Notes under the pieces: generated by a model
What the model saw: the letters and a program-made list of their open reading frames with translations, nothing else
Database searches by the model: none
What the model was told of the DNA's origin: nothing
Shown: positions 57,896 through 64,000 of the stretch, in pieces
Layout of the letters: the number at the start of each line of letters is the position of its first letter
Position numbering within the stretch: the first letter of the stretch is position 1
Program-made: the position numbers and the translations under genes
Assembly: GCF_016888005.1 (NCBI RefSeq)
Contig: NZ_JAFDVE010000025.1
Location: 1 to 64,000 of the forward strand
From: Phycicoccus sp. CSK15P-2
Lineage (GTDB): Bacteria > Actinomycetota > Actinomycetes > Actinomycetales > Dermatophilaceae
Length of the DNA: 64,000 nt
Direction: 5' to 3'

Positions 57896-60022
57896 ATGGG
57901 GGCGACGGTCGGTCCGGCCGAGGTGTCGGCTGCCGCAGAGGCGGCACGTGCGGCGCTCGACGGTGCGCTCACCCCGGGTGAGACGTGCGGTTCGGTGGCG
58001 CAGTGGTCCGACGCCGTCGCGGGGCTGCAGGCGGTCGTCGACGTCGCCACCGCCGCTCAGGACGCCGCCATCGCCCGGCTCGCGGCGATCGAGCCCGAGG
58101 TGCTGGAGACCGGCGAGGTCGTCGAGACCCACCGCGCGCTCGGGCATCTCGCCCTCGACGCCCCTGCGGTGGTGTCCGGCGCCCTGTGCGTGACCGCGGC
58201 AGCGGCCGAGACCCGCGTGCGGAACGCGGTCCGGCTGGCCGCCGACGGGCCCGAGGGGACGGACTCGCACACCGGGCTGCGTGGCCTGCACGACGCGATG
58301 GCTGCCGGCGGGGTCGACGCCTACCGGGCGTCCGTCGTCGCGTACGAGCTCGAGGAGACACCGCCCGACGTCGCGTCCACGGTCGTGGCTGCGCTCGCCG
58401 CGTGGTTCGGCCGTGAGGACGCGCCCCGGCTGCGGCGGCGGGCCCGGCGGATGCTCGCGCGGATCAGCCCCGACCTGGTGCGCAAGCGCGCCGAGCGTGC
58501 GCGGTCCGAGTCCCGCCTGGAGCGGTGGGCGTCCGAGCCGGGCGTCGACACCTGGCACGGGACCTTCCCTTCCGAGGAGGCGTGTCGGGCGTGGGCGGCC
58601 GTCGACGCGCTGGCCCAGCGGTACGTCGCCGACGGGGTGTGCGCACACGTCGACCGGGCGCGGGCCAAGGCGCTCACCGATCTCGTCGAGGGCAGCGCCA
58701 CGGTCGACGTGAGCGTCGTCCTCACCACCCCGGCGGGGTACACCTCCGAGCCGGAGCCGGAGCCGGAGCAGGAGCAGGAGCAGGAGCGGGTGCGGGTGCT
58801 GGGGGCGGAGCGGCTGGTGGAGCCGGGGCGGGTGCCGGAGCCCTCGGGACCACCGGCGGTGTCGGCGGGTCGTTCGGCGCGGTCGGCAGCACGTGCTGTC
58901 GCGGGCGACGACCTCGTGGAGGTGAACGTCTCGCGGTCCCGTGGTCCGGTGCTCGTCGAACGGTCGTGGCTGCGCACCACGGTGGAGGCCGCCGGGCGTA
59001 CGGGACAGCGCGTCGCCGAGTGCGACCCCGGGACGGGTGCGCTGGCCGACCCCGCCGGCGTGCTCGGGACGGATGCCTACCGCCCGGGCCCGCGCCTCAC
59101 CGAGCTGGTCCGGGCTCGCGACGGCCGGTGCCGGTTCCCCGGATGCCACGTGGCGGCGCGCTTCTGCGACGTCGACCATGTTCGGCCCTGGCCCACCGGA
59201 GCGACCTGCGCGGACAACCTGGCGTGTCTCTGCCGGAGGCACCATCGCGTCAAACAGCGCCTCGGGTGGGTGGCCACACTGCACCCTGACGCGACGATGA
59301 CCTGGGTCGACCCCACCGGGCGGGAGCGCACGACCCTGCCCGTCGACCACCTCGCCGGCATCGTGCTGCCGGGAGTCGGATCGGCGTCTGTGGCAGCCGG
59401 CACGAGCGAGCCCGATGATGTCCCCGTACCCGATGGTGTGCCCCGGTCCGGTGGCCTGCCTGAGCTCGGTCCGGGTGTGTCAGGTGGTAGCGGAAGCGCC
59501 GCCGGCGAGCCGGCTCCGGGCCGAACCCCGGTGACGTCCGAGGTGCCGGTTCCCGGTCGTGCCGGCGCACGCGGCAACGTGCCGCACAGCGCGCTCGAGT
59601 TCGTGGTCGAGCACTGGGTCGCTGCTCGCCGCGCGGCCGCCAGGGGCGGTGAGGTGCGCCACCCGGGCGTGTCGATTCGTGACCTCTCGGGCAGCGGGCT
59701 GCGGTTCGCCGACTCCTGGGCAGCATGCCGGCACCGAGAGTCGTCCCGCCGAGGGACGCCCGCCGGAGACGTGAACGGTTCGGGTACCGGTCCGTCGTCA
59801 GGACGGAGGGCGTCGGCCGGAGGGGTAGACGGTTCGGGGGCCGGTCCGCCGTCCGGATGGAGAGCCTCGGCCGGAGAGGTCGTCGGTTCGGGGGCCGGTC
59901 CGCCGTCCGGATGGAGAGCGTCGGCCGGAGAGGTCGTCGGTTCGGGGGCCGGTCCGCCGTCCGGATGGGGAAGGTGGGCTTCCGGGGTAGACGGGTCGGG
60001 GGCCGGTCCGCCACCCTTCTGA
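57896..60022 (+). CDS. DUF222 / HNH endonuclease domain protein (13E12 repeat type)
   Basis: A 708-residue protein. The N-terminal DUF222 region (about 10-300) is helical, with VETHRALGHLALDAPAVVSG, LRRRARRMLARISPDLVRKR and SEEACRAWAAVDALAQRYVA. A Glu/Gln run (EPEPEPEQEQEQE, near 285) follows. The HNH domain near 410-460 has CRFPGCHVAARFCDVDHVRP, WPTGATCADNLACLCRRHHR and VKQRLGW, with paired cysteines and the His of DVDH. The last 230 residues are disordered, with five 18-residue repeats. Such proteins are multicopy in actinobacterial genomes and are assumed to be DNA nucleases, though their biological role is unclear. ATG 57896 has a strong ribosome site. Confidence 0.88.
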   Translation: MGATVGPAEVSAAAEAARAALDGALTPGETCGSVAQWSDAVAGLQAVVDVATAAQDAAIARLAAIEPEVLETGEVVETHRALGHLALDAPAVVSGALCVTAAAAETRVRNAVRLAADGPEGTDSHTGLRGLHDAMAAGGVDAYRASVVAYELEETPPDVASTVVAALAAWFGREDAPRLRRRARRMLARISPDLVRKRAERARSESRLERWASEPGVDTWHGTFPSEEACRAWAAVDALAQRYVADGVCAHVDRARAKALTDLVEGSATVDVSVVLTTPAGYTSEPEPEPEQEQEQERVRVLGAERLVEPGRVPEPSGPPAVSAGRSARSAARAVAGDDLVEVNVSRSRGPVLVERSWLRTTVEAAGRTGQRVAECDPGTGALADPAGVLGTDAYRPGPRLTELVRARDGRCRFPGCHVAARFCDVDHVRPWPTGATCADNLACLCRRHHRVKQRLGWVATLHPDATMTWVDPTGRERTTLPVDHLAGIVLPGVGSASVAAGTSEPDDVPVPDGVPRSGGLPELGPGVSGGSGSAAGEPAPGRTPVTSEVPVPGRAGARGNVPHSALEFVVEHWVAARRAAARGGEVRHPGVSIRDLSGSGLRFADSWAACRHRESSRRGTPAGDVNGSGTGPSSGRRASAGGVDGSGAGPPSGWRASAGEVVGSGAGPPSGWRASAGEVVGSGAGPPSGWGRWASGVDGSGAGPPPF
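59756..60019 (+). repeat. Tandem 54-bp repeats at the 3' end of the DUF222/HNH gene
   Basis: Units at 59756-59809, 59810-59863, 59864-59917, 59918-59971 and a partial unit 59972-60019. Each codes for a variant of ASAGEVVGSGAGPPSGWR. The third and fourth units are nearly identical in DNA; the first and last have diverged. Confidence 0.85.
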
Positions 60023-60070
60023 AAGCCCCGTCTCACCTCCGCCAGTCCTGCTCGTCGACCGAGGACCGTG

Positions 60071-60532
60071 ATGCGCCCGGATCCACGCGACATCGCCACA
60101 CGTCTCGCCGACACGCGCCGCCACCTGCACGAGGACGTCGACCTCTGGATGGCGACGGCGTCGTCCGGCGCGGTGCCCGGTCTCGTCCCGCTGTCCTTCG
60201 ACTGGGACGGGCGGACGATCCTGGTCGTCACGAGCCGCCGAAGCCCCGCCGGGACCAACCTCCGAGACACGGGCCGGTGCCGCGCAGCGCTCGGCAGCCT
60301 TCGTGACGTCGTCATGGTCGACGCCACGGCCGACCAGGTCGTCCTCGAGGAGGTCCCTGCCGAACGGTGGCAGCGGTTCGCGGAGCGCACGGGCTGGGAC
60401 CCGCGCGCCTCGGGGCCTGACTACGCTGCCTACCTCCTACGCCCGACGAGGGTGCAGGCGTGGCGCGAGGAGAACGAGCTCGCCGGACGCACGCTCATGC
60501 GTGACGGGACCTGGGTCGACGAGGAACCTTGA
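60071..60532 (+). CDS. Pyridoxamine 5'-phosphate oxidase-like (FMN/F420-binding) protein
   Basis: A 153-residue split-barrel protein. MRPDPRDIATRLADTRRHLH leads into VDLWMATASSGAVPGLVPLS, FDWDGRTILVVTSRRSPAGT and LRDTGRCRAALGSLRDVVMV, the strands that bind flavin or F420 in the PNPOx superfamily. VLEEVPAERWQRFAERTGWD and YLLRPTRVQAWREENELAGR form the C terminus. Actinobacterial members often use F420 rather than FMN, but the sequence alone does not decide this. GAGGA lies five bases before ATG 60071. It is a single-gene unit. Confidence 0.85.
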   Translation: MRPDPRDIATRLADTRRHLHEDVDLWMATASSGAVPGLVPLSFDWDGRTILVVTSRRSPAGTNLRDTGRCRAALGSLRDVVMVDATADQVVLEEVPAERWQRFAERTGWDPRASGPDYAAYLLRPTRVQAWREENELAGRTLMRDGTWVDEEP

Positions 60533-60577
60533 GGGTCTCGTGGTGGGCTGCCGGCGGACAGCGCGCACGAGCGACCC

Positions 60578-61285
60578 TCAGTACCGCCGCCAGCGCAGCG
60601 CGACGGCGTAGTCGACCTCCAGCCCGTCGTGGCCGGCGAGGGCGTGGTCGGCCGGGCCGGGAGGCAGCTCGATCCGGACGACGGACTCGAGGTCCTCGCG
60701 CCGGTCGAAGGTCCACCGGATCGTCAGCCGTTCCGTCGTGAAGCCGTGGCGGTCCCAGAACCGCTGGACCGCGTCGTGGTCGTAGGCCGGGTAGGCGGTG
60801 GAGAACCATCCGCCGAACGTCGAGCGGGTGGCGTCGTTGTCGACGAGGCAGGCCACCCCTCCCGGCCGGACCACCCGGGCCAGCTCGGCGAGTCCCGGCT
60901 CGCAGCCCGGCCCGAAGAAGTACGCCCACCGCGCGTGCACGACATCGACCGACGCGTCCGCGAGCGGCAGCGCCTCCGCCGACCCCGCGACCACTCGAGC
61001 CGATGGATACCGAGCATTCGCCCCCCGCGCCCGCAGCCGGTCGGCTGCGCGTACGACGAGCGGGAGGTGCGGCTCGACCCCGACGACCGACGCCCCGCGC
61101 TCGGCGAACCGAGGCAGGTGGAAGCCGGTGCCGCAGCCGACGTCGACGAGCGTCGCGCCGCGGAGCGGATGGAGCGACTCGATGGCGCCGTCGATGACGC
61201 CCGCCCGGTCCGACGCGAGGTTCTCCAGCTCGTAGACGTCGGGGGTGTCCCAGATGTTGGGGCTGCGGATGGGTGAGCCCGCCAC
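60578..61285 (-). CDS. SAM-dependent methyltransferase (class I)
   Basis: A 235-residue methyltransferase. The SAM-binding motif is ATLVDVGCGTGFHLPRFAER (near 40-60), the acidic second strand is SVVGVEPH, and motif III reads DASVDVVHARWAYFFGPGCE followed by LARVVRPGGVACLVDND. The C-terminal part has GWFSTAYPAYDHDAVQRFWD. It begins VAGSPIRSPNIWDTPDVYEL, typical of small-molecule methyltransferases that act on cofactors or natural products. GTG 61285 lies two bases after the end of the cysteine-cluster gene, so the two are cotranscribed. The substrate is unknown. Confidence 0.85.
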   Translation of the reverse strand: MAGSPIRSPNIWDTPDVYELENLASDRAGVIDGAIESLHPLRGATLVDVGCGTGFHLPRFAERGASVVGVEPHLPLVVRAADRLRARGANARYPSARVVAGSAEALPLADASVDVVHARWAYFFGPGCEPGLAELARVVRPGGVACLVDNDATRSTFGGWFSTAYPAYDHDAVQRFWDRHGFTTERLTIRWTFDRREDLESVVRIELPPGPADHALAGHDGLEVDYAVALRWRRY

Positions 61286-61287
61286 GG

Positions 61288-62313
61288 TCAGCCCCGCGAC
61301 GAACGATGCCCGGGCCGGCGCGAGGAGGCGGTGCCCTTCCCCGACGCGACGCCCTTCCCGGAGGTGGTGTTCTTGCCGGAGGCTGTGGCTTTCCCGGAGG
61401 TGGTGTCCTTGCCGGAGGCCGTGCCCTTCTCCGGCTCGGTGGTCTCCGGGTCCGGCAGCGCGGTGGTCCCGCGGCGCCGCTTGACCCGTTCGCGTCGCCC
61501 CCCGAGCGTGCCGGCCTCGGCGGTCGCCGGGTGGACGAGCAGTGGGATGAGCTTGCGCGCGCCGGCCGAGCGCGCATGCCGGACCATCGCGAGGTGCGCC
61601 TCGCAGTGCAGGACGAGCTCGTCGTACGCGGCCTGCCCCATGAGCTCGACGAGCTCGGCCCGGCTGCCCCGGTACACCGGCTCGCGGCCGACGTGCGCCT
61701 CGGGGTTCGACGAGCAGTACCAGTCGAGGTCGTGACCACCCGGCCCCCACCCGCGGCGGTCGTACTCGGCGATCGTGATCTCGAGGTAGCTCGTGTCGTC
61801 CGGCCGCTCGACGGTGCGGTAGGAGCGACGGACGGGAAGCTGCCAGCAGACGTCCGGCTTGGCCTCGTGCGGTGGCGTCCCGGTGAGCACGGCGTGCTGG
61901 TGCAGGGCGCACCCGGCCCCGGCGGGGAAGCCGGGCCGGTTGAGGAAGATGCACGCGCCGTCGACGGTGCGGGTCTTGCGCGCGCCGTCCTCCTTCTCGC
62001 TCCACGCGGAGAGCCGGGCGGGGTCCTTGTCGCCGCGCTTGCCGTGGCCGGGGTGGTGCTGCCACTCGTCCTCGCCGAGCTCGGCCACGACCCGGCGCAC
62101 CCGCTCGACGTCGTCGCGGTCGGTGAGGTGCGCGCCGAGTGTGCAGCACCCGTCGTCCGGCCGGTCGGCGTAGATCCCCCGGCAGCCCGCCCCGAAGATG
62201 CACGTCCAGCTCGAGGTGAGGAACGTGAGGTCGACGCGGAAGCGCTGGCCGGGCTCGTCCGGGTCGACGAACTCCGCCCAGGTCCGCGGGATGTCGAGGG
62301 GGGCTTCCGGCAC
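61288..62313 (-). CDS. Cysteine-cluster protein of unknown function with hexapeptide tail
   Basis: A 341-residue protein. The N-terminal 150 residues hold many cysteines: [20 protein letters not shown] then CCTLGAHL, later [20 protein letters not shown] with HQHAV, and [12 protein letters not shown]. The spacing looks like a metal-binding (zinc or iron-sulfur) site of the YkgJ type, but no family is certain. The middle has [20 protein letters not shown]. The last 45 residues are disordered, with 18-base repeats coding for hexapeptides around TASGK. GTG 62313 is the start. It is coupled to the methyltransferase gene downstream. Confidence 0.7.
   Translation of the reverse strand: MPEAPLDIPRTWAEFVDPDEPGQRFRVDLTFLTSSWTCIFGAGCRGIYADRPDDGCCTLGAHLTDRDDVERVRRVVAELGEDEWQHHPGHGKRGDKDPARLSAWSEKEDGARKTRTVDGACIFLNRPGFPAGAGCALHQHAVLTGTPPHEAKPDVCWQLPVRRSYRTVERPDDTSYLEITIAEYDRRGWGPGGHDLDWYCSSNPEAHVGREPVYRGSRAELVELMGQAAYDELVLHCEAHLAMVRHARSAGARKLIPLLVHPATAEAGTLGGRRERVKRRRGTTALPDPETTEPEKGTASGKDTTSGKATASGKNTTSGKGVASGKGTASSRRPGHRSSRG
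61327..61431 (-). repeat. 18-bp tandem repeats in the cysteine-cluster gene tail
   Basis: About six units coding for [30 protein letters not shown] and a last partial copy. The DNA copies vary mostly at the first and fourth codons. Confidence 0.75.
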
Positions 62314-62344
62314 GTGTCCACCCTAAGCACGCTGGGTCGTCGCA

Positions 62345-62405
62345 CCGGCCCGGCGCCACGCCGTAGTGACCCGGGCCATGCCGCGCCGGCCCGGCGCCAC
62401 GCCGT
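62345..62405. repeat. 20-bp direct repeat before the ppx gene
   Basis: CCGGCCCGGCGCCACGCCGT occurs exactly at 62345-62364 and at 62386-62405, 41 bases apart. A third partial copy (CACGCCGTACCGGC) follows near 62413. It lies upstream of the -10 box and may be a regulatory site or a chance duplication. Confidence 0.7.
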
Positions 62406-62426
62406 CCCGGCCCACGCCGTACCGGC

Positions 62427-62432
62427 TACCTT
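62427..62432 (+). promoter_or_regulatory. -10 box of the Ppx/GppA gene, leaderless
   Basis: TACCTT ends six bases before ATG 62439 with no ribosome site between. Confidence 0.5.
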
Positions 62433-62438
62433 GCTCCC

Positions 62439-63365
62439 ATGCGCCTCGGGGTCATCGACGTCGGCTCGAACACCGTCCACCTGCTCGTCGTCGACGCCCA
62501 CCCGGGCGCGCAGCCGCTGCCGGCGAGCAAGCACAAGATCGACCTGCGCCTCTCCGAGCACGTCACCGACGACGGCCACATCGCGGACGAGGGCCGCGAC
62601 CGGCTCGCCGAGTTCGTCGCCCGCTGCCAGGAGGTCGCCGAGGACCAGGGCGCCGAGGACCTCCGGGGCTTCGTGACCAGCGCCATCCGGGAGGCCCCGA
62701 ACGGCGACGACGTCCTCACCCACGTCGCCGACGAGACCGGTGTGCGCCTCGACGTCCTCACCGGCGAGGAGGAAGCCCGACTGACCTTCCTCGCCGTCCG
62801 GAGATGGTTCGGGTGGTCCGCCGGCACGCTGCTCGTCGCCGACATCGGCGGCGGGTCCCTCGAGCTCGCGATGGGCATGGACGAGGACCCCGACGTCGCC
62901 GTGTCCGTGCCGCTCGGCGCCGGGCGGGTCACCCGCGACCTCCTGCCCGGCGACCCGCCCGCCCTCGACGACGTCCGTGCCGCGCGCCGGCAGGTCCGGG
63001 CCACTATCGCCAAGGAGCTGCGCCCGATGGCCAAGGCCGGTGCACCGGACCGCGCCGTCGGGACGTCGAAGACGATGCGCTCGCTCGCCCGGATCTGCGG
63101 GGCCGCACCCAGCTCGGAGGGGATGTACGCCGAGCGGCTCCTGCCACTGGAGACCCTCACCGCGAAGCTGCCGGAGATCGCCGCCATGACGACGGCCCAG
63201 CGCGCCGACCTGCCGGGCGTCTCCCGGGCCCGGGCCCGGCAGATGCTCGCGGGAGCCATCGTCGCCGAGGCGACGATGGACCTCCTCGGCCTGGAGCACC
63301 TCGAGATCTGTCCGTGGGCGCTGCGCGAGGGCATCCTCCTGCGCCATCTCGACCGGATGGGCTGA
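62439..63365 (+). CDS. Ppx/GppA-family exopolyphosphatase
   Basis: A 308-residue protein of the ASKHA fold. It opens [20 protein letters not shown] (phosphate 1 loop), has [37 protein letters not shown], the second phosphate loop in [16 protein letters not shown], and [17 protein letters not shown]. Members remove terminal phosphate from polyphosphate or act on pppGpp. At 308 residues it is the short form that lacks the C-terminal HD-type domain of E. coli Ppx, as in mycobacterial Ppx1. It is separated by one base from the isomerase-like gene that follows, so they form an operon. Confidence 0.92.
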   Translation: MRLGVIDVGSNTVHLLVVDAHPGAQPLPASKHKIDLRLSEHVTDDGHIADEGRDRLAEFVARCQEVAEDQGAEDLRGFVTSAIREAPNGDDVLTHVADETGVRLDVLTGEEEARLTFLAVRRWFGWSAGTLLVADIGGGSLELAMGMDEDPDVAVSVPLGAGRVTRDLLPGDPPALDDVRAARRQVRATIAKELRPMAKAGAPDRAVGTSKTMRSLARICGAAPSSEGMYAERLLPLETLTAKLPEIAAMTTAQRADLPGVSRARARQMLAGAIVAEATMDLLGLEHLEICPWALREGILLRHLDRMG

Positions 63366-63366
63366 C

Positions 63367-64000
63367 GTGCCGGTCGGTCCCGACCCCGACCCCGTGCCCG
63401 TGCGGGCGCCGCGCGTCGGGCTCGCCACCGCCTCGGTGTACCCCGAGGGCTGCGCCGCGGCCTTCGCCACCGCGGCCCGGCTCGGCTACGACGGCGTCGA
63501 GGTCATGGTCTGGACCGACCCGCTGACCCAGGAGGCCGGTGCGCTGCGCCGGCTCGCCGAGCACCACGGCATGCGCATCCTCTCGGTCCACGCCCCGACG
63601 CTCCTCGTGACCCAGCGGGTCTGGGGTGCCGACCCGTGGGGGAAGGTCGACCGTTCCGTCGAGCTCGCCTACGAGGTCGGGGCGGAGGTCGTCGTCCTCC
63701 ACCCGCCGTTCCGGTGGCAGCGCGAGTACGCCCGAGGGTTCGTCGACGGCATCGCGCTGCGCGAGCACGACAGCGGCATCCGGCTCGCGGTCGAGAACAT
63801 GTACCCGTGGCGGGCGCCGCGCTCGCGCGAGCTCGAGGCCTACCTCCCGCACTGGGACCCAGTGCCGCAGCCCTACGACTCGGTCACCCTCGACCTGTCG
63901 CACACCGCGACCGCCGGCTCCGACGCGCTTGCGATGGTCGACGCGCTGGGGCGCCGCCTCGCCCACCTGCACCTGGCGGACGGGACCGGGTCCGCGCGCG
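63367..64000 (+). CDS. Sugar phosphate isomerase/epimerase-like TIM-barrel protein (partial)
   Basis: The first 211 residues of a gene that runs off the right edge. RVGLATASVYPEGCAAAFAT starts the barrel; GYDGVEVMVWTDPLTQEAGA, ILSVHAPTLLVTQRVWG, VVVLHPPFRWQREYARGF, IRLAVENMYPWRAPRSRE, VTLDLSHTATAGSDALAMVD and LAHLHLADG carry the metal-binding Glu, Asp and His residues of the AP-endonuclease-2/xylose-isomerase-like superfamily. GTG 63367 starts one base after the ppx stop. The reaction cannot be assigned, but this gene commonly follows ppx in actinobacteria. Confidence 0.85.
   Translation, partial: MPVGPDPDPVPVRAPRVGLATASVYPEGCAAAFATAARLGYDGVEVMVWTDPLTQEAGALRRLAEHHGMRILSVHAPTLLVTQRVWGADPWGKVDRSVELAYEVGAEVVVLHPPFRWQREYARGFVDGIALREHDSGIRLAVENMYPWRAPRSRELEAYLPHWDPVPQPYDSVTLDLSHTATAGSDALAMVDALGRRLAHLHLADGTGSAR

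Overview
The window is very GC-rich DNA with many GTG starts, 4-base start/stop overlaps (ATGA or GTGA) and several start codons lying 5-8 bases behind a TANNNT-like -10 box. It reads as a chromosomal segment of an actinomycete. The gene content (lysine-tailed TopA, a DUF2342-type zinc protease, tilS-hpt-ftsH-folE-folP-folBK-DUF3180, panC-nadB-nadC, a DUF222/HNH protein) fits the order Micrococcales, perhaps the Intrasporangiaceae/Dermatophilaceae. That placement is an inference from gene content; no search was run.

Layout. 1-4366: a surface-polysaccharide locus with two processive GT2 glycosyltransferases pointing apart, an acyltransferase running off the left edge, and a 45-residue membrane protein. 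One glycosyltransferase carries receiver-like and degenerate GGDEF-like domains. 4477-7269: a sodium/solute symporter, a small membrane partner and a dienelactone-hydrolase-like protein. 7288-11852: an extradiol dioxygenase-like gene, then a NarL-type two-component system divergent from an ABC exporter. 11984-24598: topA, an SCP2-like protein, two secreted tripeptidyl-peptidase-like hydrolases, a TipA-type MerR regulator cut short by a stop codon, a second two-component system coupled to an acidic repeat protein, and tmk-holB.

24697-28845 is a decayed genomic island in the 3' end of a tRNA-Thr(CGU) gene. It holds a broken tyrosine integrase, an excisionase-like ORF, Phd/YefM-RelE and FitAB/VapBC toxin-antitoxin pairs, and a lone SUKH immunity-type gene. 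A diverged copy of the tRNA end marks the right boundary, and a 98-bp MITE with 25-bp inverted ends and an 8-bp target duplication sits beside it. 29251-35967 is a self-contained module: a Tat-exported lipoprotein amidohydrolase, an FtsX-type ABC transporter and a two-component system. The same 18-bp dyad lies upstream of both transcription units.

36197-64000 returns to core genes: a LURP-one-like protein, DUF427, ppa, dacB, a zinc metalloprotease, tilS, hpt, ftsH and the folate operon with a FolB-FolK fusion. Then come a lipoprotein sortase with a probable substrate, and an operon running leftward from a perfect 32-bp palindrome: small membrane protein, XRE regulator, MidA-type methyltransferase and a stand-alone NuoD. 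After these come a DUF2520 protein, panC, nadB, nadC, a flavin reductase-like protein, NUDIX, a DUF222/HNH protein, a PNPOx-like protein, a methyltransferase, a cysteine-cluster protein, a Ppx/GppA phosphatase and a partial sugar-phosphate isomerase-like gene.

Most interesting: the MidA-NuoD pair, where NuoD keeps the arginine methylated in mitochondrial complex I but has Trp at the quinone Tyr; the GGDEF-like/GT2 fusion; the shared dyad of the amidohydrolase/ABC module; the tRNA-Thr island with its MITE; and the acidic repeat protein coupled to a sensor kinase.
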